DNA of 64,000 bases from Selaginella moellendorffii. Its lineage: Eukaryota > Streptophyta > Lycopodiopsida > Selaginellales > Selaginellaceae. The position numbers were made by a program, and so were the translations under genes. Positions 11,748-20,914 of the stretch are shown in pieces (the stretch's first letter is position 1; each line of letters starts with the position of its first letter). The notes below the pieces were generated by a model. That model was not told where the DNA came from, ran no database searches, and was given only the letters and a program-made list of their open reading frames with translations. Location: positions 803,432-867,431 of the forward strand of contig NW_003314342.1 in NCBI RefSeq assembly GCF_000143415.4, in the 5' to 3' direction.

Positions 11748-13403
11748 TGTGAGACACAAAATCCCTGGGCCCCAAAGTGGAGCCGGAAGGGTGCCACGTG
11801 GTAGTGGCCGAAGCGAGAGCCAAACGAGCGTAACACGTTTGGACCAAAAGCTCCGACTTGAAAAGTCAAGAGCGGGAGTGGAACTCCCAACGAAGTGCTC
11901 GAGGAATGAGCACGAAACGAGCCATAGGCGAGGCTCCAAAAAGGGACCCAAAAGGACCAACACATGACACGTGGAAGTGTCTGAGATGGAGTCCGAGGCG
12001 GACCCAAAGTGGAGTCCGAGATGGAGTCCGAGATGGACCCGAGATGGACCCGAGATGGGATCCGAGATGGACCCGAGATGGACCCGAGATGGAGTCCGAG
12101 AAGGACCCGAGATGGAGTCCGAGGTGGAGTCCGAGATGGAGTCCGAGATGGACCCGAGATGGAGTCCGAGCTGGAGACCGAGATGGACCCGAGATGGAGT
12201 CCGAGATGGACCCGAGATGGAGTCCGAGATGGACCCGAGATGGAGTCCGAAGTCGAGACCGGGACCAAGACCGAGACCAGGACCGAGACCGAGACCGAGA
12301 TTGGGACCGAGACCGAGACCGAGGCCGAGGCCGAGTCCGAGTCCGAGTCCGAATCCGAGTCCGATTCCGAGTTCGAGTCCGAGTCCGAGTCCGAGTCCGG
12401 AGCCTGAGAGGGTGAAAGCCCAAAGCGTTCGTCTCCCAGACCCTGGGGGGTTTGGTGAGCTCCAAAAGTATAGAAGGGGGAGGACTGCAGTGGAGCCAGT
12501 TTGGCCAGGAAAGGCCAGTTTGGCCCAGGAAGGCCGGACCCAGTGTTGGGTGATGAGCTGCCCACTGGGAAGTCCAAGACTAGAGTGAACACAGACCGAC
12601 AAGCGGGGTAGCTTAGTGAAGTGTTCAAGAGCCGGCTCTAGTTCCCCCGGGAGATCGACTGGCCGATGCTCCCAGTCTAAGTGTGGGTGGCACTACCTAC
12701 TTGGATACCAGGCGTGGCTCAACGGAACCTCGCTCTAAGCCCATGGCTAGAGCACCTAAAGGCGATAGGTGGGGAGAGTACCCAGGTGGCTCACGTAAGG
12801 CCACGGTGTTCCGAAATGTTGTCCCAAAGGCCCAGACTGTGGAAAGGAAGAGGAGCAGTCCTCTGGGGTAGTGACCAAGGACACAGTCGTGTGGTGAGGA
12901 AGTCCCAGAGGACCATGGGACTTAGTGGTCGGGCCTGTGGGTCTCGATCCAGTGGCAGTGTTGGCAAACACGGCCAAGGGTAGAAAGGGACTTAGTGGGG
13001 ACTGACAGAGGGATATTGGGGAAGGCTAATCCCCATGTCAGTGGGCATCCTAAGGATGCTAAGGAGTGGATCTGGGATAATCACTCATGGATGGATGGCC
13101 CAGTCTTTGAGTGACGGGACTGGGATGCAGGTGCTGTCAGACCATCGGTGTGACCAAGGTGAATGGGCATGGCCTTAGCGTAATGGGCCGGTACGTCGGT
13201 GGTACCTTGGGGTGTCGATCATGGGATCGGACACGTGGAGCACTTGGACCAAGTGCTAAGGTTGAGTGGCATGGATGCCATTCTCGGGGCTGGCAAGCCC
13301 CAAGTTCTGAGTTGGACTTATGGAGGTTGTGAATGAGACTCCTCCAAGTGGTCGAAGGTGTGGTTAAGTGACTAAAGTGAAATGGAAAAATTAGTCGCTT
13401 ACA
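11748..13403 (+). repeat. 3' LTR of the LARD-like element
   Basis: 1656 bp, same ends as the 5' LTR; minisatellite at about 11984-12403. A handful of substitutions against the 5' LTR are visible by eye, such as CGTAACGGG versus CGTAATGGG near 13180. Confidence 0.85.
11984..12403 (+). repeat. Minisatellite inside 3' LTR
   Basis: Same three-block structure as at 6203-6643, with a different number and order of units and an ATTGGGACC variant near 12300. This shows repeat turnover since the two LTRs were copied from one template. Confidence 0.9.
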
Positions 13404-13684
13404 CAATTGTAAACCTTATCTCTCTCCCCTTAAGCCAACTGGAAAAGGGGCAATTGCTTAATGAGAGAGCCTTTAGTGGCCATTTATCCCAATACGTACG
13501 ATTTCAAATTTAGGGGTAGGAATATACCTTGCTCAAGGGTATATTATACTTTTAAGTAGCCACTAATAAATGGGAATCGAACCCATGCCATTTACTCCGA
13601 TACCAACTGTAACGCACTTTATCTCTCTCCCCTTAAGCCAACTGGAAAAGGGGCAATTGCTTGATGAGAGAGCACCTTATCTCT
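13404..13684. repeat. TGTAGC-family LTR pieces between two insertions
   Basis: Contains the CCCCTTAAGCCAACTGG segment twice (about 13420 and 13630), a CTCAAGGGTATATTATAC segment, and the minus-strand GGGTTCGATTCCC and TTGGTATCGGAG motifs near 13570-13608. It is the right-hand continuation of the host sequence at 5661-5966. The chromodomain gypsy element inserted at its right end. Confidence 0.6.
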
Positions 13685-14045
13685 TGTCAGGAATCCCCCA
13701 ATTCTTGCCACATTCCTGACTCTCGCCGGATTCCTGACCTGCAGACCACATTCCTGACTCTCGAGACACTTCCCTATTCCTGACTCTCGAGACACTTCCC
13801 GATTCCTGAGTCTCGAGCCACATTCCTGATGATGATGTGGCGCCTCCTTGACCTCAACTATATTTAGGCCATCCTCGATCCAAGAGTGGTGGAGCTTCAT
13901 CAACCTATAGTATATATATGTTAGCCTTGTTCTATTTCTCCACAATCGGAATCAACGCCAGTCTAAGGCCTCTTTTTTGTTTCCACTAGCTTTTTTCTTT
14001 GTCTTTTTGCATTTTCCAGTCTTGATCTTGTCAGGGGTCTTGACA
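13685..14045 (+). repeat. 5' LTR of the chromovirus
   Basis: 361 bp. It contains short internal repeats around CTCTCGAGACACTTCCC. A TATATATATG box lies at 13911-13920, and about 30 bp further the CACAATCGGAATCAA segment (13941-13955) resembles the start of the R region. Confidence 0.85.
13911..13955 (+). promoter_or_regulatory. Predicted LTR promoter: TATA box and transcription start region
   Basis: TATATATA begins at 13911. Plant TATA boxes place transcription starts about 25-32 bp downstream, that is near 13937-13943. The segment starting at 13941 is the one complementary to the sequence just after the LTR. The start site itself is inferred. Confidence 0.5.
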
Positions 14046-14047
14046 GT

Positions 14048-14062
14048 TTGATTCAGATTGTG
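14048..14062 (+). other. Putative self-complementary primer-binding site of the chromovirus
   Basis: Three bases after the 5' LTR end, TTGATTCAGATTGTG is the exact reverse complement of 19115-19129 in the 3' LTR. It is complementary at 14 of 15 positions to 13941-13955 in the 5' LTR. It lacks the TGG start expected for priming by a tRNA CCA end, unlike the LARD-like element at 7644. Tf1/sushi-type elements prime reverse transcription by folding the RNA 5' end onto such a site. Confidence 0.6.
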
Positions 14063-14144
14063 TTTTTTCGTTTTTTGATTTAGCTCGTTTTGATTGCTTG
14101 ATTACCTTTGCCTTTTTTTGCCCCTTTTTTCTTTCTTCTTGCCA

Positions 14145-14858
14145 ATGGAGTCTCCAAGCCATCCTGATTTCTTTGCTGAAGTCCTTGCAAAAATCCAGTC
14201 TGAGAATACTGAGCTGAAGGCAACCCTTCTTTGCATGCAGCAGGAGCTTGCTTCACTTTCGGCTCAAGGATCCAGCAAAGTTCCTGAACCGAAGGTGAGC
14301 TTCCCGGCGAAATTTTCAGGCAAGTGTTCGGAGCTTTGCGGATTCCTGAACCAGATGGAGTTGATCTTCGCACTTCAACATCGGCGGTACCCTACTCCCG
14401 AGTCTCAAATCGGCGCGATTGGGACGTTGCTTGAAGGTGCAGCTTTGTCATGGTTTTCTCCTCTTCTAGAGAAGAGCATGAAAGGGGTCGTGGTTCCAGA
14501 GCTGATGGATCTTCAATTGTTCAAAGAGAAGCTCGAAGCATGTTTTGGCGAGACGGATCGGGTTCGGGCTGCTACCACAAAGATGAGACGTCTCTCTCAG
14601 GGGTCTCGTCCTGCCTCGATCTATGCTGCAGAGTTCCAACTCCTTGCTTTGGACACTCAGTGGGATGAGTGGGCCCTGATTGACCAATTTCGTTTCGGCC
14701 TCAACAACGGTGTCAAGGATTTGTTGCTCACCATGGAGGATCCCAAGGACCTGTCGGATGCCATCAACAAAGCTGTTCGATGTGACAATCCTCTCTTTGA
14801 ACGTCGTCAGGAAAGTCGCCGCGCCGCTGTTTTTCCGTCCCAGACTCAAGAATCCTAG
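14145..14858 (+). pseudogene. Chromovirus gag, ended by premature TAG
   Basis: I prefer the ATG at 14145 (MESPSHPDFF) over an upstream in-frame ATG at 14094, whose product begins with an unlikely hydrophobic run. The protein has an N-terminal coiled-coil-like stretch and the gag core (AKFSGKCSELCGFLNQMELIF; ALSWFSPLLE; FxEKLEACFGE; YAAEFQLLA). TAG at 14856-14858 cuts the frame. After it the same frame continues with another stop (TGA 14925) to a CCHC knuckle CLYCADPNHKAAVC near 14990-15035, and ends at TAG 15114. Gag would have formed the virus-like particle. Confidence 0.8.
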
Positions 14859-15022
14859 CTTGAGTCTTTGGGGCATACTCCTGAACCTACTGCTCCGGTT
14901 CCGATGGATATTTCTGGTACTCCCTGACTCATTAGAGGGAAGTTGAGTCCTGCTGAGAAGCAACGTCGAATATCTCATAATCTTTGCCTCTATTGTGCTG
15001 ATCCTAATCACAAAGCAGCTGT

Positions 15023-15749
15023 ATGTCCCAAGAAGCCTCCTCGACTGCTCGAGTTCACTCTGCCTCAAAGTCCACCTCTATTGCAGTCGGGAAACGACCC
15101 TGTCCAAACAGAGTAGGAGCTGTCTGTTTGGACTCCCCGAATAAAAATCACTTTTCTTCTTTATCAAGCTCCTCACCACCTTTCATCAAAGCCACCACCA
15201 ATTCCCGCAACTTCCGCGTCCCATGTCTCCTTTCTTTCACCGGACAATCAGGACTCAAGGCTCTGGCGTTACTAGACTCGGGTGCAACTTCCTGCTTCAT
15301 GGACACGGACTTTGCTGCCCGACATCACGTTCCTCTTTCTCCTACCATACGGGATTTGAGGGTTGAAGGCATCGGCGGGCATTTTGTGTCTCCATCTTCT
15401 GGACTTAGGGAAACGTTGCCCGTTTGAGTACACATCGGGTCCACCGTCACCGATATCGCCTTCAACATCATCAACAACAAGTCCTCCTCTGTGGTGCTCG
15501 GTCTTCCTTGGTTCCAACTACATCAGCCTTAGATCTGTTGGAAGGAATTACAGCTCATCTCTCCCACGGCTTCCCCTGCTTTTCATCGAGTCCGAATTAG
15601 GAAAAGTTCCCTAAACTCAAATCGGGGTTCTGTTCCTGACTCTATTAAGTTTTCACCCTCTTCTTTTTCCTCTCTTCCATCTTCCATTGGACCGTATCCT
15701 CGTCTCATCATTCCATTTAGTCGTACGCCTCCTCCTATCTCCACAATCA
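15023..15749 (+). pseudogene. Chromovirus aspartic protease region
   Basis: The frame at 15023-15427 carries the retropepsin active-site motif LLDSGATSCFMD and a second hydrophobic-glycine block. It ends at TGA 15425-15427, and the same frame continues through TAG 15530-15532 into the reverse transcriptase. This pol frame is the -1 frame relative to gag and overlaps gag's tail. That would suit -1 frameshifting, but a simple indel cannot be excluded. Confidence 0.7.
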
Positions 15750-15751
15750 CT

Positions 15752-18007
15752 ATGAAAGAACTCCTTCATGAAGAACCTCTTTTTCTTTTTGCTTTGCATG
15801 TTTCTCCTGTCAGTCTTCCTGAGAAGTATCATGATTTTAGGGATGTGTTTGACAAGAAAAAAGCTAGTGTATTACCTGTTCATCGGCCTTATAATTGTCC
15901 CATTGATTTACAGGAAGGAGCGTCACCTCCGTGGGGGCCTATCTACGGGTTATCCCCGTCCGAGCTTAAGGCCCTCAAAGAGTACGTGGATGAGAACCTT
16001 GCCTTGGGCTACATTCAGCATTCGCAGTCCCCAGCTGGAGCGCCTGTCTTCTTTGTCAAGAAGAAGGATGGGAGCTTGCGGCTAGTCATCGATTACCGAG
16101 GTTTGAACAAGGTGACTGTTCGGAACCGTTATCCGCTTCCCCTGATCTCGGACCTGTTGGAACGCCTCGGCGGTGCCCGCTTCTTCACCAAGATCGACCT
16201 CCGTAGAGCATACAACCTGATCCGGATCCGGCCTAGTGATGAATGGAAGACTGCGTTCTGAACCCGCTATGGCCACTTCGAGTACACTGTCATGCCATTT
16301 GGCTTGACAAATGCTCCAACAGTTTTCCAACATATGGCGAACGACGTCTTTCGGGAGTTTCTTGATCAGATGGTGATCGTCTACCTCGATGACATCCTCA
16401 TCTACTCAAAAACTCAGGAGGAGCATGACGAACATGTACGCAAGGTGCTAGCGAAGCTGCGAGAACACGGCCTATACGCGAAGCTTGAGAAATGTTCCTT
16501 TGATCAGCAGTCTGTGGAGTTCCTTGGGTACATTGTCACTCCTAAGGGTATCACGATGGATCCTGCCAAAGTCAAGACTATTCTCGAATGGGAGCCTCCA
16601 CAATCAATGTCGGACGTTCAGGTTTTTCTTGGCTTCGCCAACTTCTACCGCAAATTCATTGATCACTACTCTGACATTGTCCTTCCTCTCACACATCTCA
16701 CTCGCAAGGATGTTCCCTTCTCTTGGTCTGCTGCTGCCCAGCAGGCCTTCGACACACTCAAGGCGGCCTTCAGTTCTGCTCCTGTCTTGATCCATGCTGA
16801 TTCCTCACAACCTTTCTTCATCGAGGCTGACGCCTCCGACTTTGCCATTGGTGCTGTGCTATCTCAACTCGGAGCGGATCACGAACTTCATTCGGTCGCT
16901 TTCCATTCTCGGAAATTCCAGCCTGCGGAGATCAATTACGAAATCCACGACAAGGAGCTCCTTGCCATCGTGGATTCCTTTGGAGAGTGGCGCCGTTTCT
17001 TGGAGGGGGCGAGCCATCAAACAACAGTCTGGACGGATCACAAAAATCTCGAGTACTTTGCCACTTCCCGAGTTTTAAGCCGTCGTCAAGCAAGGTGGGC
17101 ACAATTCCTGAGTCGGTTTGACTTTGTTATCAAGTACAGACCTGGAAAGTTTCAAGGCCTTCTTGATGCTCTTTCAAGGAGCTCCTATCTCAGTCTCAGG
17201 CCTGGTAATCCTGCCTTCGATCAACAGGATCAAGTTATCCTCGGTCCTGATCGGCTTCAAGTTATGGCAATTTCTCTGGCCCCTCAGGACTCCTCCTTGA
17301 TGGATGCAATCAGAAACGATCTTCAATCCGATGATCTCGCTAGCGACATTTTCCCCCATCTTCAGGCTGGACACCCGGTGACTCCCGACTGCCGGCGATT
17401 TGACGAGTTCGAGTTCTTAGATGGCTTATTGTACCGTGGGGAGCAGCTTTACGTTCCTAAAGGTGATGCTCGAAGGTTGGTTCTGATGGCGTGCCACGAT
17501 AGCCTGACTGCTGTTCACTTCGGCATTGCGAAAACCTATGAGCTAGTTGCACGGGACTTTTGGTGGCCTCACATGGACGACTACATCAAAGCTTTTGTTA
17601 CCTCCTGTGACACTTGTGCCCGGAATAAGGTACCTCGCCACCTTCCTTCAGGTTTGCTTCATTCCCTTCCAGTCCCTTCAGGTCCTTGGGAATCCATCTC
17701 CATGGATTTCTTGAGTGATCTTCCGAGTTCTGGAGGCTTCAACAGCATTTTAGTCGTGGTGGATTGCTTCACAAAAATGGCGCACTTCTTGCCATGTACC
17801 AAGGAGTTTTTGGGCGAGGACATGGCAAAACTGGTATTCAGGGAAATTTTCCGACTTCATGGGATTCCTACAGATGTGGTTTCGGATCGGGGGCCTCAGT
17901 TCATCTCTCATTTCTGGCAACGGTTTTTGCAGCTGCTTGGAGTGAAGGCCAACCTCTCTTCGGCATATCATCCTCAAACTGATGGGCAGTCCAAGCGAAC
18001 GATTTAG
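15752..18007 (+). pseudogene. Chromovirus reverse transcriptase, RNase H and integrase
   Basis: Reverse transcriptase motifs run from [20 protein letters not shown], interrupted by TGA at 16259-16261, to the catalytic YLDD at 16382-16393. RNase H follows (ADASDFAIGAVLSQ; ELLAIV; TDHKNLEYF). Integrase has the H-H-C-C zinc module near 17500-17625, the first Asp in MDFLSD (about 17703) and the second in SDRGPQF (about 17884). At the position 36 residues after the second Asp, where D,D(35)E integrases have Glu, there is Lys (AAG, 17993-17995). TAG at 18005-18007 then ends the frame. All lesions fit G/C-to-A/T transitions. Confidence 0.88.
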
Positions 18008-18010
18008 ACG

Positions 18011-18847
18011 TTGGAACAATTTTTGAGGTGCTTCATCAACTATCATCAGGATAATTGGTTCGATATCCTTCCCCTTGCTGAATTCTCCTATAACAACTCT
18101 GTTCACTCCTCTCTTCGAGTTTCCCCCTTCTTTGCGAACTCTGGCCGAAATCCCCGATTCAATCTCTCACTTCCTTCTCCATCTGAATCCTCTCGTTCAA
18201 ATCCCCGCTCTGAGGCATTTATCTCCAACCTCCAGGAAATCCACAACTCCATCTCCTTCCACCTCCATCGTGCTCAGGAATCTCATAAAACATTTGCAAA
18301 TGTCCATCGTCAGGATTGTCCCCCTTACAATATCGGGGATAAAGTCTGGCTCCTCAGGCGAAATATCTCCACTACCAGGCCCTGTCCAAAACTCGATTTC
18401 AAACGCCTTGGTCCTTTCCCTATCACTGCCATCATTAATCCTGTCACTTATCGCCTTGCACTTCCCTCCTCATATCAAATTCACCCCGTTTTTCACTCCT
18501 CTCTCCTTGAGCCTTATATTCCCAGTCCTATTCCAAATCGGGTCATTCCTCCGCCTCTACCGGTACAGCTCGAGGATGGGTCTGAGTACGAGGTTCAGGA
18601 CATCCTTGATTCCAAGATTTCATGGTCTAAACTCTACTATCTGGTGGACTGGAAGGGTTACGGACCTGAGGAATGCACTTGGGAACCTGCGGACAACCTG
18701 ATTCATTCTCTTGACCTTGTTCAGGACTTCCACCGCCGCTATCCTTCTCATCCCAGTCCTCATTCTTTTTCTCCATCTCCCATCCCTTGCTGTTCATCTC
18801 ATCCTCCTCTTCGTTCTCGTTCACATCCTCGTTCCACTCGTTCTTGA
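18011..18847 (+). pseudogene. Chromovirus integrase C-terminus and chromodomain
   Basis: Continues in the same frame after the TAG at 18005. It shows the integrase C-terminal fold signature (GDKVWLLRRNI, KLDFKRLGPFPI, LPSSYQIHPVFHSSLL) and then a chromodomain at roughly codons 193-245. The chromodomain contains YEVQDILDSK, YYLVDWKGYGPEECTWEP and a following helix. The aromatic positions that bind methylated lysine are kept (Tyr at the start, Trp in DWKGY, and an aromatic in the next strand), so it resembles canonical chromodomains. Chromodomains direct chromovirus integration to heterochromatin. The frame ends at TGA 18845-18847, just before the polypurine tract. Confidence 0.85.
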
Positions 18848-18858
18848 GGAGGGGGTGC

Positions 18859-19221
18859 TGTCAGGAATCCCCCAATTCTTGCCACATTCCTAACTCTTGC
18901 CGGATTCCTGACCTGCAGACCACATTCCTGACTCTCGAGACACTTCCCTATTCCTGACTCTCGAGACACTTCCCGATTCCTGAGTCTCGAGCCACATTCC
19001 TGATGATGATGTGGCGCCTCCTCAACCTCAGCTATATTTAGGCCGTCCTCGATCCAATAGTGGTGGAGCTTCATCAACCTATAGTATATATAGGTTAGCC
19101 TTGTTCCATTTCTCCACAATCTGAATCAACGCCAGTCTAAGGCCTTTTCTTTGTTTCCACTAGCTTTTCTCTTTTTGTCTTTTTGCATTTCCCAGTCTTG
19201 ATCTTGTCAGGGGTCTTGACA
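18859..19221 (+). repeat. 3' LTR of the chromovirus
   Basis: 363 bp, same ends as 13685-14045. Its CACAATCTGAATCAA segment (19115-19129) matches the internal primer-site complement perfectly, while the 5' LTR has one mismatch. Confidence 0.85.
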
Positions 19222-19593
19222 TCTCTCTCCCCTTAAGCCAACTGGAAAAGGGGCAATTGCTTGATGAGAGAGCCCTTAGTGGCTATTTCATCCCCATTTA
19301 TCCCCCAAGGTTCCAAGGATCCACGGTGACAGTATATCCAAATCTCATCCCATGATCATATGGGCTACACTCACCCCCTAGCTTTTCTCTTTTTGTCTTT
19401 TTGCATTTTCCAGTCTTGATCTTGTCAGGGGTCTTGACATCTCTCTCCCCTTAAGCCAACTGGAAAAGGGGCAATTGCTTGATGAGAGAGCCCTTAGTGG
19501 CTATTTCATCCCCATTTATCCCCCAAGGTTCCAAGGATCCACGGTGATAGTATATCCAAATCTCATCCCATGATCATATGGGCTACACTCACC
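19162..19593 (+). repeat. Tandem duplication spanning LTR tail and target sequence
   Basis: A unit of about 216 bp occurs twice (about 19162-19377 and 19378-19593). Each unit starts with the last 60 bp of the chromovirus LTR (CTAGCTTTTCTC...GTCTTGACA) and runs into the host TCTCTCTCCCC sequence. It therefore arose after the chromovirus inserted. Confidence 0.8.
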
Positions 19594-19606
19594 CCCCCTT
19601 CAGAGA

Positions 19607-19816
19607 TGTCAATGCCAAGGGGAACCAGCACCTCCATTTCCGCACTTAATCTACCAATCCTTCCATTGTGTAAACTAGCTATTCCATGTGAGGCAACTAG
19701 TCATCCACCCGTGTCAATGCCAAGGGGAACCAGCACCTCCATTTCCGCACTTAATCTACCAATCCTTCCATTGTGTAAACTAGCTATTCCATGTGAGGCA
19801 ACTAGTCATCCACCCG
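19607..19816 (+). repeat. 105-bp tandem duplication
   Basis: Two near-perfect copies of a 105-bp segment beginning GTCAATGCCAAGGGGAACC and ending CATCCACCCGT. The length is 35 codons, so an open frame repeats itself, but there is no sign it is coding. Confidence 0.85.
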
Positions 19817-20366
19817 TACCGCAGTCCCACGATGGATACCTTCGTCCGTGGATACTCCACACAAGAGGAAGGACGTACGCATGCTCAAGGGTATATTATA
19901 CTTTTAAGTAGCCACTAATCAATGGGAATCGAACCCATGCCATTTACTCCGATACCAACTGTAGCGCACTTTATCTCTCTCCCCTTAAGCCAACTAGAAA
20001 AGGGGTAATTGCTTGATGAGAGAGCCCTTAGTGGCTATTTTATCCCGATTTATCCCCCAAGGTTCCAAGGATCCACGGTGACAGTATATCCAAATCTCAT
20101 CCCATGAATGCACTCACCCCCCCAATTAATCTACCAATCCTTCCATTGTGTAAACTAGCTATTCCATGTGATCCATACCTTCGTCCGTGGATACTCCACA
20201 CAAGAGGAAGGACGTACGTATGGATGCTCAATACATACGATTTTAAATTTAGGGGTAGGAATATACCTTGCTCAAGGGTATATTATACTTTTAAGTAGCC
20301 ACTAAGGTTCCAAGGATCCATGGTGACAGTATATCTAAATCTCATCCCATGATCACATGAGCTACA
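19817..20366 (-). repeat. TGTAGC-family LTR (minus orientation) with adjoining PBS-like sequence
   Basis: On the minus strand, TGTAGCTCATGTGATCATGGG (from 20366) runs to GTGCGCTACA (19960). It is followed by GTTGGTATCGGAG and GGGTTCGATTCCC (19959-19920). This fits an LTR of about 407 bp with TG/CA ends plus primer-binding site. The LTR has internal duplications of its own segments. Its outer edge at 20366 abuts gag of another element. Confidence 0.55.
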
Positions 20367-20914
20367 CCAAAAGTAGAAGGAGTTGTACCACGTGCCATAA
20401 ATGCCACCATCAATTAAGTTTGATTGTTCAATTGTAAACACATAGCATCAAGCAATTGTACCAACTACTACTCCAAAGTCAAAGGAGGAGATTGCTAATC
20501 TGCCATGAAGATGAACAAAAAAGAAAGAGTAAAAGAAGAGAAATGACAAAAAGCTAGAAGAAAATGGTAGATCTAGACAATGCAAAAAACTAGATCTAAA
20601 CCAAAATCCTGAAAGGGAAGAAAAGAAAAAAGAAATGGAAAAAGCTAAATCTAGACAATGTAAAAGTTAGATCTAAACCAAAATCATAAATCCAAACACT
20701 CCTCAGAGACAATCAAAAGTGCCCCTCAACTCCACCAATGTGAGTGCATGGAATATGGAAAGGGAATATAGAAAATGTGCATATCAATTAACCCAAAAAC
20801 CCTAGTTTATATATAGAAGTGAATGGTCCGGATTGAAATCAATCTGACGGCTATCAAAATCCCACTATGCTGATATTAGTATACGGCATCGTAGCCGTAC
20901 ACTTGGACCTCACA
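20367..20914 (-). mobile_element. Gypsy element 5' end: LTR, leader and gag start (minus orientation)
   Basis: The minus strand begins TGTGAGGTCCAAGTGTAC at 20914, matching the LTR start at 3036, and runs through a promoter/leader stretch with repeated TTTGGTTTAGATCTA segments. Near 20380-20450 it reaches a gag-start region also present at 38150-38230 (GATGGTGGCATTTATGG against GATGGCAGCATTTACGG). It is the upstream part of the gag at 5038-5660, separated from it by about 14.7 kb of later insertions. Confidence 0.65.

Larger units (their letters stand above)
5967..13403 (+). mobile_element. Large non-autonomous LTR retroelement (LARD-like), complete
   Basis: Two direct repeats of about 1.66 kb (5967-7640 and 11748-13403), both starting TGTGAGACAC and ending TCGCTTACA, flank a 4.1-kb internal region. 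The internal region begins with TGGTATCGGAGC at 7644-7655, close to the tRNA-iMet complement used by many plant elements, and ends in a purine-rich tract GGGTGGTGGAG. Flanking 5-mers are CAACT (5962-5966) and CAATT (13404-13408), a target-site duplication with one mismatch. The internal region shows no gag, protease, reverse transcriptase or integrase in any frame, so the element must borrow proteins from another. The LTRs are nearly identical outside their minisatellite, so insertion is fairly recent. Decayed relatives lie at 31904-37030 and 46446-47610. Confidence 0.85.
13685..19221 (+). mobile_element. Ty3/gypsy chromovirus, full length but inactivated
   Basis: LTRs 13685-14045 and 18859-19221 begin TGTCAGGAATC and end GGGGTCTTGACA. 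They are flanked by the perfect 5-bp duplication TCTCT (13680-13684 and 19222-19226). The order gag - protease - reverse transcriptase - RNase H - integrase - chromodomain is the Ty3/gypsy order, and the terminal chromodomain makes it a chromovirus. The polypurine tract GAGGAGGGGGTG lies just before the 3' LTR. At the primer-binding position there is no tRNA-type TGG start but a complement of the element's own LTR (see 14048-14062). By eye the LTRs differ at a dozen or more positions over about 361 bp, so the insertion is older than the LARD-like element. In-frame stops and a changed integrase catalytic residue show it cannot mobilise itself. Confidence 0.9.

Noticed and set aside
14094-14144. 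Upstream gag start at 14094
   Set aside because: It adds a hydrophobic Leu/Phe leader not expected for gag; the ATG at 14145 begins a normal gag N-terminus.
19570-19911. 113-codon frame with a repeated 35-residue unit
   Set aside because: The repeat reflects a 105-bp DNA duplication in LTR-type sequence; no promoter, homology or codon bias supports it.
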